Assembly (NCBI RefSeq): GCF_003669015.1
Contig: NZ_CP033069.1
Coordinates: 3,358,501 to 3,422,500 of the forward strand
Source of the DNA: Acidovorax sp. 1608163
GTDB taxonomy: Bacteria; Pseudomonadota; Gammaproteobacteria; Burkholderiales; Burkholderiaceae_C
DNA: 64,000 bases
Reading direction: 5' to 3'
Position 1 is the first letter of the stretch; each line of letters starts with the position of its first letter. The notes beneath the pieces are model-generated. The model was not told the DNA's origin. It saw only the letters and a list, made by a program, of their open reading frames with translations, and ran no database searches. The position numbers were made by a program, and so were the translations under genes. Shown here one piece after another: positions 55,479-64,000 of this stretch.

Positions 55479-56942
55479 TCAACGCAGCAGTGACAGCACC
55501 CCTTGCGGCAACTGATTGGCCTGGGCCACCATCGCCGTGCCAGCCTGCTGCAAGATTTGCGCACGCGAGAGGTTAGCTGTTTCAGAGGCGAAATCTGCAT
55601 CCAGGATGCGCGAGCGCGAGGCAGACAGGTTTTCCGAGGTGACCTGCAGGTTCGAGATAGAGGTTTCAAAGCGCGACTGCAACGCGCCGAGCTTGGCGCG
55701 TTCACCATTGATGAAACTCAGGGCGGAATCGACCGTCTTGAGTGCATCTGTCGCTTTCGCGAACGTAGTGATGTCCAGCTCAGAGACCTTCTTGATGGTG
55801 GACGACGCAGCCGTTGCGGCATTGGTGCCCGTCGCCGTTACAGAAAATGATTTCTCAGAATCCAGGGTGACATAGCCGCTCGTTTTTGCGTTGTCAGATG
55901 TGGCGTTGACTGCCAAGACAACCGCAGCGCCCACGTTGGCACCAGCAGCATCCAGTTTCTGGACCGTCACGGTGCCTGCATTGGGGGTGTTGAAGTCATT
56001 GATCAGGACATCGTTGCCGGTGGCATTGGTCATCTGTATCTTGGTGCCATCGGCGCTCAAAGCAGCCGTCACCCCGGTCTTAGAAGACTGGTCATTGATA
56101 GCGCTGATGGCGGCCGACAAACCATCAGCGGTATTGCTGGCCGACAACGTGAAAGAAATCGACTGACCCACTGTATTGTCGGACTGGATAGCCAGCGTAT
56201 AAGCCCCGGCAGCCCCAAACGCTACGCTCAACTCGGTACGGGCGGTTGCGGTAACGCCCGTGTCGGCCTTGACCCCATTCACAGAAGCAGCAATAGCGGA
56301 TGCGGTCGCCAAAGACGCTACAGCGATGTCTTTGCTACCCACAAAACCGTTCACCGACAGGGTCCCTGCAGTCACTCCATTGTTGTTGTTGTTTGTGGTG
56401 GTTGCCGTTCCAGCGGCAAGCACTTGGTTGTTGCCATAACCGTTGGTGCGCAAGTCCCCGGTCGAGGCGACGATGGTTTGGTTTGCGTTGGCCCCCACCT
56501 GGAACTGCTGCGTGCCAAAACTGCCATCCATCAGCTTCATACCGTTGAATTCAGTGGTTTTGGAAATGCGGTCCAACTCGCTCACCAACTGACCCACTTC
56601 TGCCTGCAGGGCCTGGCGGTCGCCAGCGCTGTTGGTGGCATTGGCAGACTGCACAGCCAGTTCACGCACACGCTGCAAGATATCACCTGAAGCCTTGAGC
56701 GCGCCCTCCGCCGTCTGGGCCAGGGATATGCCGTCGTTGGCATTGCGCACCGCCTGGTTCAAGCCTTTGATTTGGCTGGTAAAGCGCTCGGAAATGGCCA
56801 GCCCTGCGGCATCGTCCTTGGCGCTGTTGATGCGCAGCCCAGAGGAAAGGCGCTGGATGGAAGTATTGAGCGAAGACTGACTGGCACCGAGGTTGCGCTG
56901 TGCGGTCAGTGAGGCGACGTTGGTATTGATGGTGGCTGCCAT
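55479..56942 (-). CDS. fliC: Flagellin FliC
   Basis: Filament protein exported by the flagellar type III system; 487 residues. The conserved N-terminal D0/D1 part runs [20 protein letters not shown] through [20 protein letters not shown], and the C-terminal part runs [20 protein letters not shown] to [14 protein letters not shown]. The central ~250 residues are variable, with threonine, alanine and a run of five asparagines from an AAC repeat. A sigma-28 promoter lies about 60 bases upstream. No fliD or other flagellar gene is adjacent, so this copy stands apart from a flagellar cluster. Confidence 0.97.
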   Translation of the reverse strand: MAATINTNVASLTAQRNLGASQSSLNTSIQRLSSGLRINSAKDDAAGLAISERFTSQIKGLNQAVRNANDGISLAQTAEGALKASGDILQRVRELAVQSANATNSAGDRQALQAEVGQLVSELDRISKTTEFNGMKLMDGSFGTQQFQVGANANQTIVASTGDLRTNGYGNNQVLAAGTATTTNNNNNGVTAGTLSVNGFVGSKDIAVASLATASAIAASVNGVKADTGVTATARTELSVAFGAAGAYTLAIQSDNTVGQSISFTLSASNTADGLSAAISAINDQSSKTGVTAALSADGTKIQMTNATGNDVLINDFNTPNAGTVTVQKLDAAGANVGAAVVLAVNATSDNAKTSGYVTLDSEKSFSVTATGTNAATAASSTIKKVSELDITTFAKATDALKTVDSALSFINGERAKLGALQSRFETSISNLQVTSENLSASRSRILDADFASETANLSRAQILQQAGTAMVAQANQLPQGVLSLLR

Positions 56943-57001
56943 GCGCGCGATCCTGCTAAGTGTCTTGTGGGTTTCAAGGGCGGTTTAGGCCGACCACTCT
57001 C

Positions 57002-57028
57002 GTATCGGCGCGCTGCCAAAAAACTTGA
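57002..57028 (-). promoter_or_regulatory. Sigma-28 (FliA) promoter of fliC
   Basis: Minus strand TCAAGTTT, 11-base spacer, GCCGATAC, against the consensus TAAAGTTT-N11-GCCGATAA. Spacing is exact and 14 of 16 bases match. It gives a leader of about 50 bases. Confidence 0.9.
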
Positions 57029-57078
57029 GCAAAGTCAGGACGCGCTTCGCTCCAACCCTGCGCAGGATCGCGCGCCCG

Positions 57079-57948
57079 TCACCACCGGTAAAAGCCAGCC
57101 AACACCAGTGCGGCTTCTGAGGTAAAAGCCCCCTGCACCATGCGCTCATGCACCTGTGCCGGGGCGAGCAGCTCAAACCGCTCCACCTCTCCGTCCTGGT
57201 TGTTGGGCTCCAGTGCGTGCGGCACCTGGGCCTGGAACCAGTCGATGCGCTCGACCATGAAGCCCACGCCACCGCCCTCGCGGCTGGGGCGGCTGAAGTC
57301 GACATGGCCGCCGTGGGTGACGGCCTCTAGCTGGGCCACGTCCAGCCCCGCTTCTTCCCAGGTTTCGCGGGCCAAGGCCTGGGGCAATGAATCGGCGGCA
57401 GACACCATGCCGCCCATCAGCGTGTCCCACATGCCGGGGTTGTTGGGCTTGGTGAGCGAGCGCTTTTGTACCCACATGCGGCCGTCGGGCGCCAGGCCCA
57501 CCAGGTGCACGGCGCGCGTGGTGATGCCCAGCACGCGCACGGCGCCCCGCTCTACCGTGCCCACCACCTCGCCTTGCGGGTTGGTCACGGCCAGTTGCTC
57601 GTTGCGCCACGGGCCGCAGCGGCCTGCGGCATGCAGGACGGCAGCCACCGCATTGAGCGCTGGGGTGATCTCTTCGGGCGCCACCTGCAAGTGCCATGCG
57701 GGCCCTGCACCCAACTCCTGAATTGATAGCTGGTAGCGCTTATCCAGCAAGCGCTGCAGGCCAATCTCATTCAAAAAACCCTGGGCCACCGAACCCACCA
57801 CCTGCCCTGCTGCCACCAGCGGCATGCGGGCCTGGGCTGCGGGCTGGTGGGCCGCCTGGCGGGCGGTCACCAGCCACTGGGCCAGGGCCGCATGGGGTGG
57901 CACGGGGCTGGGCTTCAACGCATTCAACACAGGCACACGCACCGTCAC
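57079..57948 (-). CDS. Nudix hydrolase with N-terminal DUF4743 domain
   Basis: 289-residue protein. The N-terminal ~120 residues match the DUF4743 region that precedes some Nudix domains; the catalytic box is GGMVSAADSLPQALARETWE followed by EAGL, in which the first Glu of the Nudix pattern is Asp, as I recall for this subgroup. The family resembles plant Nudix20/thiamine-diphosphate-like hydrolases. The GTG start overlaps the quinone oxidoreductase stop by four bases, so the genes are coupled. Residues ~63-76 (RLLDKRYQLSIQE) are encoded by a family A repeat. Confidence 0.88.
   Translation of the reverse strand: MTVRVPVLNALKPSPVPPHAALAQWLVTARQAAHQPAAQARMPLVAAGQVVGSVAQGFLNEIGLQRLLDKRYQLSIQELGAGPAWHLQVAPEEITPALNAVAAVLHAAGRCGPWRNEQLAVTNPQGEVVGTVERGAVRVLGITTRAVHLVGLAPDGRMWVQKRSLTKPNNPGMWDTLMGGMVSAADSLPQALARETWEEAGLDVAQLEAVTHGGHVDFSRPSREGGGVGFMVERIDWFQAQVPHALEPNNQDGEVERFELLAPAQVHERMVQGAFTSEAALVLAGFYRW
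57720..57757. repeat. Family A repeat copy inserted in frame in the Nudix gene
   Basis: AATTGATAGCTGGTAGCGCT followed by TATCCAGCAAGCGCTGCAGG is one of the closest matches to the intergenic consensus, yet it is read through as coding sequence. Confidence 0.75.
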
Positions 57949-58928
57949 AGCGTGAGGATGGTGCAGCCGGTGGTCTTGCGCGCCTCCAGGTCGCGGTGGG
58001 CCTGCTGCACCTCAGCCAGGGGGTAACGCTGGTCGATGTGGATCTTGACTTGGCCGCTGGCGACCACCGCAAACAGGTCGTCGGCCATGGCCTGGGTGGC
58101 TTCGCGCGTGGCGATGTGGGTGAACAGCGTTTGGCGCGTGACGTACAACGAGCCCTTGGCGCCCAGCATGCCTGGGGCAAAGGCCGGCGCCGGGCCCGAT
58201 GCATTGCCAAAGCTGGCCATGAGGCCGAAGGGGCGCAGGCAGTCGAGGGACTTGTCCCAGGTGTCTTTGCCCACCGAGTCGTACACCACCTTGACGCCCT
58301 TGCCCCCGGTGATGTCCTTCACGCGGGCGGCAAAGTCTTCTGTGCTGTAGTTGATGGCGTGGGCCGCGCCGTTGGCCAGTGCCAGCTGGCATTTGGCGTC
58401 TGACCCGGCCGTGCCGATCAGCTGCAGGCCCAGGGCCTTAGCCCACTGGCAGGCGATGAGCCCCACCCCGCCCGCTGCGGCATGGAACAGCACAAAGTCA
58501 CCAGGCTGCAGGCCTTCCACCGGCAGTGTTTTCTTGAGCAGGTACTGCGCCGTCAGGCCCTTGAGCATCATGGCAGCGCCGGTCTCAAAGTCGATGGCAT
58601 CGGGCAGCTTGCACACTGTCTTGGCGGGCATGACACGCGCCTCGCAGTAGCTGCCGGGGGGCGCGCTGGCGTAGGCGGCGCGGTCGCCGGGTTGCAGGTG
58701 CGTGACACCCTCGCCCACGGCCTCGACCACCCCGGCGCCCTCCATGCCAATGGTGGCGGGCATGCCCAGCGGGTACAGGCCCGTGCGGTGGTACACGTCA
58801 ATGAAGTTCAGGCCCACGGCACGGTGGCGGATGCGGATCTCGCCGGGCCCGGGCTCACCCACCGGCACATCAACAATCTGGAGTTCTTCGGGACCACCAT
58901 GCTGGCGGATCTGGACGGCAAGGCTCAT
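57945..58928 (-). CDS. NADPH:quinone oxidoreductase, zinc-free MDR family
   Basis: 327-residue QOR of the medium-chain dehydrogenase family, without zinc ligands. Key parts: GLNFIDVYHRTGLYPLGMPA, MEGAGVVEAVGEGVTHLQPG, MMLKGLTAQYLLKKT, and the NADPH site HAAAGGVGLIACQWAKALG. Reduces quinones or enones with NADPH in the cytoplasm. The ATG at 58928 (MSLAVQIRQHGG) has AGGAG 10 bases upstream; the frame is open a further kilobase but that part is antisense to the EamA gene. Coupled to the Nudix gene downstream. Confidence 0.93.
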   Translation of the reverse strand: MSLAVQIRQHGGPEELQIVDVPVGEPGPGEIRIRHRAVGLNFIDVYHRTGLYPLGMPATIGMEGAGVVEAVGEGVTHLQPGDRAAYASAPPGSYCEARVMPAKTVCKLPDAIDFETGAAMMLKGLTAQYLLKKTLPVEGLQPGDFVLFHAAAGGVGLIACQWAKALGLQLIGTAGSDAKCQLALANGAAHAINYSTEDFAARVKDITGGKGVKVVYDSVGKDTWDKSLDCLRPFGLMASFGNASGPAPAFAPGMLGAKGSLYVTRQTLFTHIATREATQAMADDLFAVVASGQVKIHIDQRYPLAEVQQAHRDLEARKTTGCTILTL

Positions 58929-59111
58929 GGCAACAGGCTCCTGTAAGGGGTGGAACGCGCCAACGGCGCGTGCAGGACAAACGGCCGCCATCCTGCCATG
59001 AATCCACCAGCCTTGCCTGCCGAGCTTTCTGTGGCACACGAGCGCGACGAAGGGCTGCGCGCAGTACCCCTTCCCTGCAGCGCGCACACCAAGGCCGTTA
59101 CATTTCTGGGC

Positions 59112-60011
59112 ATGACCCAAAGACTCACGCCCGGCACGGCGGCGCTGCTGGTAACCGCCCCCCTGCTGTGGGCCGGCAACGCCGTGGTAGGCCGACTGGT
59201 GCACACCATGATTGCCCCCATCGCCTTGAACTTCATTCGCTGGCTGCTGGCCTTTGCCATCCTGCTGCCCCTGGCGCATGCGGTGTTGCGCAAAGACAGC
59301 CCGCTGTGGCCGCACTGGCGGCGTTATGCCGTGCTGGGACTGCTGGGCATTGGGCTGTACAACGCGCTGCAGTACATGGCGCTGCAAACCTCCACGCCCA
59401 TCAATGTGACGCTGGTGGGCTCCAGCATGCCGGTATGGATGCTGGCCGTGGGCACGCTGTTCTTTGGTGCCAAGGTCACGCGCCAGCAGCTGGCCGGTGC
59501 CGTGCTGTCCATCGCCGGGGTGCTCATCGTCTTGAGCCGGGGCGAGTGGGGCCAGTTGCTGGCGCTGCGCCTGGTGCCGGGCGACCTCTTCATGCTGCTG
59601 GCCACGGGGTCTTGGTCGTTTTACAGCTGGCTGCTGGTGCGCACCAGCGAGCCCGCCAGCCTGCGGGGTGACTGGGCGGCGTTTTTGATGGCGCAGATGG
59701 TGTTCGGCCTGGGCTGGTCGGGCGCATTTGCGGGCGTGGAATGGGGCCTGGGCCGCACGCACATTGACTGGAGCTGGCCCCTGGCGGCGGCGCTGGCCTT
59801 CATTGCCGTGGGGCCTGCCGTGCTGGCCTACCGCTGCTGGGGCGTGGGCGTTCAGCGGGCGGGGCCTGCCGTGGCGGGTTTCTTCATCAACCTGACGCCG
59901 CTGTTTGCCGCGCTGCTGTCGGCCGCGTTCCTGGGGGAGACGCCGCACCTGTTCCACGGCGTGGCGTTCGCGCTGATCGTGGGAGGGATTGTGGTGTCGT
60001 CTAGGCGCTGA
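59112..60011 (+). CDS. EamA-family (DMT) transporter
   Basis: 299-residue inner-membrane protein with ten predicted helices in two EamA repeats: first from LLVTAPLLWAGNAVVGRLVH with ALNFIRWLLAFAILLP, second from FMLLATGSWSFYSWLLVRTS ending HGVAFALIVGGIVVSSRR. Probable exporter of amino acids or other metabolites, as for the family in general. The ATG at 59112 removes a 54-residue non-hydrophobic extension. Divergent from the quinone oxidoreductase gene and convergent with the GGDEF/EAL gene. Confidence 0.9.
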   Translation: MTQRLTPGTAALLVTAPLLWAGNAVVGRLVHTMIAPIALNFIRWLLAFAILLPLAHAVLRKDSPLWPHWRRYAVLGLLGIGLYNALQYMALQTSTPINVTLVGSSMPVWMLAVGTLFFGAKVTRQQLAGAVLSIAGVLIVLSRGEWGQLLALRLVPGDLFMLLATGSWSFYSWLLVRTSEPASLRGDWAAFLMAQMVFGLGWSGAFAGVEWGLGRTHIDWSWPLAAALAFIAVGPAVLAYRCWGVGVQRAGPAVAGFFINLTPLFAALLSAAFLGETPHLFHGVAFALIVGGIVVSSRR

Positions 60012-60032
60012 GGCGCAGCCCCTCGGAGGGCC

Positions 60033-62702
60033 TTAGGCCTCCAGACCGGCGGCAGCCGGATCGCGGGCCAGCAGGGCTTCCAGCTCTTGCACAGGCATGG
60101 GGTGGCCCAGCAAATAGCCCTGGAAGTAGTGGCAGCCGTAGCGGGCCAATGTGTCGCGCTGCTCGGCGGTTTCCACCCCTTCGGCAATCACGTCCAGCTC
60201 CAGGTTGCGCGCCATGCCGATGATGGTCTGCACGATCACATCGTCGGTCTGCTTGGCGCCCAGGTTGCGCACAAAGGACTGGTCGATCTTGAGCTGGTCC
60301 AGCGGCAGGCGCGTGAGGTAGGCCAGAGACGAGTAGCCGGTGCCAAAGTCGTCCACCGAAAACCGCACGCCCTTGGTCTTGAGTTGCACCATCTTGGCAA
60401 TGGTGTCGTCCACATCGTCCAACACCAGTGATTCCGTCAGCTCCAGTTTGAGCAGATGGGCTTGGGCCCCGGTCTCGCGCAGCACCTCGACCACCCGGGC
60501 CACAAAGTCGCGCTGGCGAAACTGCCGCGCGCTGACGTTGACCGACACCTGCACATGCTGGTAGCGGGCATCGCCCTTCCAGGCGGCAAGTTGCTCACAC
60601 GCCGTGCGCAGCACCCAGTGGCCAATGGGCACGATCAACTCGCTCTCCTCGGCAACGGCGATGAACTGCCCTGGCGCCACCAGACCGCGCTCAGGATGGC
60701 GCCAGCGGATGAGCCCCTCCACCCCCACGATGCGCCCATCCAGGCGCTGTTGGGGTTGGTAGTGCAGCTCAAACTGGCTGCCCGTGATGGCCAGTTGCAG
60801 GTCGTTTTCCAGTTGCACCCGCTGGTTGATGGCGATCTGCATCTGCGGGTCGAAAAAGCACAGCGAGTTGCGCCCCTGCGACTTGACCTGGTACATGGCG
60901 ATGTCGGCCTGCTTGAGCAGATCGGTGGGGGGCTGCATGTCCAGCCCGATGAGCGTGGCGCCAATGCTGGGAGTGCTGTGGTAGGTGTGTGCACCCAATG
61001 CATAGGGCATATTCAAGCGGCGCAAGATCTTCTCGCCCACCCGGCGGGCCAGTGAGGCGGCCTCTTCGCTGCTAGTGGCGAGGTTCTTGAGCATGATCAC
61101 GAACTCGTCGCCCCCCAGCCGGGCCACGGTGTCTTCGGTGCGCACACAGGCCTTCAGGCGCTGAGCCACTTGGCGCAGCAGCACATCCCCCACCTCATGA
61201 CCCAGGGTGTCGTTGAGGGTTTTGAAATGGTCCAGGTCCAGAAACAGCAAGGCGCCATGCAGGCCGCTGCGGGCGCTGGCGGCCACCGTCTGCTGGATGC
61301 GGTCCATCAGCAAACGGCGGTTGGGCAAGCCGGTGAGCGGGTCGTAGAAAGCCAGGTTTTCGATCTCGGCGCTCGCGCGGCGCAGCTCGGTCACGTCGTG
61401 GTAGGTGATCACCAGGCCTGCATCGGGCGTGGCACGCTCGGTGACCTGGATCACGCGCCCATCGGGCAGGCCCTGCTCATGTGGGCCCTGAGGGTTGCGC
61501 TGCACTGCCACGCGGTGCTCCACCCAGCGCAATTGCTCCTCGGCACTGGCGTTGTCCAGGTGGTGGCGGGCCTTTTCCATCAGCAGTTCCCGAAAGGGCA
61601 CCTGCGCTGCCAATTGGCCCTTGAGCCAGGGGTAAATTTCTTCAAAACGCCGGTTCCACTGCACCAGGCGCATCTGGCTGTCGAGCAAGACAAAGCCGCT
61701 GACCATGGACTCCAGGGCTTCGTCCAGCGTGGCCTTGGAGTGGGCAATGGCCAGGCGGGCCTGCGTCATGCGGTCGAGGTAGCGCATGGACACCGCGCCC
61801 ACCAACACCATCATCACCACAAAACCCAAGGTCGTGAGCAGGATGCCGTCGCGGGTAGAACGCCAGGCCACCAGCGCATCGTCACGCGGCACGCTCGCGG
61901 CGATGCGCAAGTCCTGGTACATCAAAGGCCGGTACACCACCAGGGCCAGCGCCCCACTCAAACGCGCACGCGCTTGCCATGCCGGGCCCAGCACATCCAG
62001 ATCGGCCAGCGGCGGCGCCAGGGAGCGGGCCAGCGCGTCTTCTTGCCGAGGCATGGTGAGCAGCGCCTGGCCCGCGGCGCGTTCCAGCGTCACTTGCAGC
62101 CCTGCGATGTCCATGCCCTGGGTGAGTACACCCGCCAGCGCGCTGACCGGCACTTCGGCCACGGCCAACATCTGGGTGCCATCGACCAGCCGCATCTGCC
62201 GGGCCAGGTACAGCACACGCTCGGCGCTGACAAAGCTCACGGCCGGTGCGCTGACCATCAGCATCGAGACCGGTTGTTCAAACACCGATGCCGCAAAGCC
62301 CGCAGGCAGTGACACCGATAGCGAGGCCCCGGCCGCGTCAGACGAAGCGAACACGCGCCCCTGCGTGTCCAACAGCGCCACATAGCGCACCATCAGGTTC
62401 TGGCGGGCAGAGCTGCGCAGGCGTTGGCTGGCTACCTCAGGGTCCAGCCACTCGGGGCGCGCGCCTGACAGCTCCAGCATCTCGTCCATGCTGGCCAACA
62501 ATACGTCCACCGCCAGCAAGGAGCGGTTGAGCGCCGACTCCGCGCTGGACACAAATCGACTGGCACCGCTGGCACTATCGGCCAGCGCCACCTGCCGGGC
62601 GTTCAGGATGAGGGTAACGGCCACGGCCACCACGGCCAGCACGAACGACGCGACACCGCCCCACACGAAAAGTTTGATGCGCCGGGGTACCGCCACGTTC
62701 AT
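60033..62702 (-). CDS. Membrane-bound PAS-GGDEF-EAL cyclic-di-GMP protein
   Basis: 889-residue inner-membrane signalling protein. Helices at ~11-34 and ~288-310 enclose a ~250-residue periplasmic sensor. A PAS domain (~330-440, LLDSQMRLVQWNRRFEEIYP) precedes GGDEF (motif RLGGDEF at ~528-534, with an RTED inhibitory site exactly five residues before it) and EAL (first motif EGLIRW near 661, DDFGTGYSSLAYL, EGVETAEQ). Both active sites appear intact, so it may make and degrade c-di-GMP. Its ATG overlaps the stop of the upstream TRAP-type receptor gene by four bases, which suggests that the receptor feeds the sensor domain. Confidence 0.93.
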   Translation of the reverse strand: MNVAVPRRIKLFVWGGVASFVLAVVAVAVTLILNARQVALADSASGASRFVSSAESALNRSLLAVDVLLASMDEMLELSGARPEWLDPEVASQRLRSSARQNLMVRYVALLDTQGRVFASSDAAGASLSVSLPAGFAASVFEQPVSMLMVSAPAVSFVSAERVLYLARQMRLVDGTQMLAVAEVPVSALAGVLTQGMDIAGLQVTLERAAGQALLTMPRQEDALARSLAPPLADLDVLGPAWQARARLSGALALVVYRPLMYQDLRIAASVPRDDALVAWRSTRDGILLTTLGFVVMMVLVGAVSMRYLDRMTQARLAIAHSKATLDEALESMVSGFVLLDSQMRLVQWNRRFEEIYPWLKGQLAAQVPFRELLMEKARHHLDNASAEEQLRWVEHRVAVQRNPQGPHEQGLPDGRVIQVTERATPDAGLVITYHDVTELRRASAEIENLAFYDPLTGLPNRRLLMDRIQQTVAASARSGLHGALLFLDLDHFKTLNDTLGHEVGDVLLRQVAQRLKACVRTEDTVARLGGDEFVIMLKNLATSSEEAASLARRVGEKILRRLNMPYALGAHTYHSTPSIGATLIGLDMQPPTDLLKQADIAMYQVKSQGRNSLCFFDPQMQIAINQRVQLENDLQLAITGSQFELHYQPQQRLDGRIVGVEGLIRWRHPERGLVAPGQFIAVAEESELIVPIGHWVLRTACEQLAAWKGDARYQHVQVSVNVSARQFRQRDFVARVVEVLRETGAQAHLLKLELTESLVLDDVDDTIAKMVQLKTKGVRFSVDDFGTGYSSLAYLTRLPLDQLKIDQSFVRNLGAKQTDDVIVQTIIGMARNLELDVIAEGVETAEQRDTLARYGCHYFQGYLLGHPMPVQELEALLARDPAAAGLEA

Positions 62703-63792
62703 GGGGCTTTAGGGGCCATGATGCCGCGCACCGGCCCGATGGTGGAGTTCCAGACCTGGGCACAGCGGGCGCCACAGCGCTGCAGCCAACGTGGGAGCAC
62801 GGTCGATGCCAGGATCTCACTGCGGCGGCGCTCATCCTGCGCCGACACAGGCACCACCACCAGACGCCCCTTGCGCCCACCAACGCACTCTGCCGCCCCC
62901 CGGTTGCAGGCCATGCCATCGGCTGTTTCCCGCTCGGACTCCGCCCAGATGGAGGACTCCAGCTTGGGCAACTCGCGCCGCAACAACTCGCGCAGGTCTG
63001 CAGGCAACGCCGCCCAGGCCGTGCGATTGGCCCCAAACACCGCCAGCCCCCAAGTCACAGGCAGGGCGTGCACATGGGTCATGAGGGTGTGCAAACCCAA
63101 GGTGTTGCCCGACATGGTGCCGGTGATGGCGCAGTCGGTGTTGCCCGCCGTGAAGCTGGGCACGATCTGCGCAAACCCCGTCAGTACGGGCTCTGCGCCC
63201 AGGGCGCTCACAAAATCAGCCTGGGTGGACGAGGACACACGCACCCGCCGCCCCGACAAGTCCGACAGCCCACGCAATGGCTTGCCGCAAAACACCACCT
63301 GGGCTGGGTATACGTAAATGGCCAGAGGCTCCACCCCATGCTGCTCGCGCAGTGTCTTTTCCAGGTAGGGGCGGAATGCCGCCAGCGTGCTGCGCAGGGT
63401 GGCAATGTCAGGGTTCAACCCCGCCAGATCGGGGGCGGTGTACTCGGGGTACTGCGCCGTGAAGGAGCTCATCAGCGCCGTGCCAAACGGCACCACCCCC
63501 AGCTGCAACAAGCGCAGCATTTCGGTGCCCGGCACGCCAGCACGGTCAAAAGGGACGATCTCAGCGCTGTAGCGCCCACCGCTCAGGCGGGCGAGGTCAT
63601 GCTTCCAAAACGGCTCTTCGCGGCGCGTGTATTGGCTCAGGTCTGCCAAGCCCCCACGACACGCAGGTGGTAAGGCGCCGCCTGCGGCTTGGCCTGGGGC
63701 CATGCCGCCGTAGCCACCAAACCGCCCGCGCAGCAGCACGCCAGAGCAGCGCAGTGGCGAAGCAATCGCAGCGGACGTGATAGGCGAAACAT
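62699..63792 (-). pseudogene. TRAP-type periplasmic substrate receptor, split by a one-base frameshift
   Basis: A DctP-like periplasmic receptor read in two frames. The first part, from the ATG at 63792 (MFRLSRPLRLLRHCAALACC, then a signal peptide), ends YHLRVVGAWQT and stops at 63637. The second frame continues ADLSQYTRREEPFWKHDLAR and runs to 62699 with AEIVPFDRAGVPGTEMLRLL and LGVVPFG. Adding one base to the run of five C at 63651-63655 restores LRVVGGLADLSQYTR, the expected family sequence, and a protein of 364 residues. It is either a sequencing error, a real mutation or phase variation. No TRAP permease genes are adjacent; the GGDEF/EAL gene follows with a 4-base overlap. Confidence 0.85.
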
Positions 63793-64000
63793 GGCAGCCG
63801 GACAACCCTGGTTTGTGAGGAGTCTTGCTTCTCCCAATCGGAAAAGCCAAAAAGCACCACCCTGCGGGCCACAGGCGTAGCGGCGCCCATTGTGCCTACG
63901 CTACGCCCGCACCATCCCCCAAATAACCACGTTTGGACACATTTAATTGACACTAATCAAGAGCAGGCGCCCACCTCGAGCACCGCTCACCTGCGTTGCA

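Noticed and set aside
57945..59957. A 670-residue version of the quinone oxidoreductase
   Set aside because: The upstream half is antisense to the EamA transporter and low-complexity; the ATG at 58928 has a good ribosome site and the family N-terminus.

Overview
The window looks like the chromosome of a high-GC betaproteobacterium of the family Comamonadaceae, closest in style to Acidovorax. This rests on gene content and on two interspersed repeat families that I associate with that group; no database search was possible. Coding density is high, and most genes are ordinary core or metabolic genes.

Layout. 1-5.6 kb (minus): a low-affinity phosphate transporter with its DUF47 partner, a small DUF486 membrane protein, then a branched-chain amino acid ABC operon (livH-livM-livG-livF) bounded by intrinsic terminators. 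5.6-11.2 kb (minus): rarA, a roughly 165-bp palindromic MITE-like element, lolA, ftsK and a Crp/Fnr regulator. 11.4-13.0 kb (plus): trxB and the ribosomal pair rpmB-rpmG. 13-20.3 kb: a MocR-type regulator, a fatty-acid desaturase, rsmB, an M48 peptidase and a DUF1653 protein. 20.3-23.8 kb: an OmpR-type two-component system divergent from a six-EF-hand protein. 24-31.5 kb: purN, a YceH-like protein, a DUF4132 protein with a small unknown partner, and two tandem acyl-CoA dehydrogenases.

31.6-42.4 kb is the most distinctive block. Two very large secreted proteins end in IPTL-CTERM sorting signals and flank a DUF3617 protein. Upstream lie a response regulator and a divergent 7TM-DISM histidine kinase. 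This looks like a regulated surface or matrix locus served by an exosortase elsewhere in the genome. 42.5-50.3 kb carries a TPR-methyltransferase, a bestrophin-like channel, an HNH nuclease and the conserved ribF-ileS-lspA cluster. 50.7-64 kb carries a Na/Pi cotransporter, a shikimate dehydrogenase-like protein, a BASS-family transporter with a divergent LysR regulator, flagellin with a clear sigma-28 promoter, a Nudix hydrolase coupled to a quinone oxidoreductase, an EamA transporter, and a GGDEF/EAL protein coupled to an upstream TRAP-type receptor gene that carries a one-base frameshift.

A short imperfect palindrome with a TAGCGCTTATCC core recurs about eleven times. Six copies lie in frame inside genes (rarA, lolA, rsmB, an acyl-CoA dehydrogenase, ileS, Nudix). 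A second GC-rich repeat has added about 29 residues to RibF. These in-frame insertions, the palindromic MITE, the IPTL-CTERM/two-component locus and the receptor/c-di-GMP pair are the observations most worth following. No tRNA, rRNA or CRISPR array was seen.
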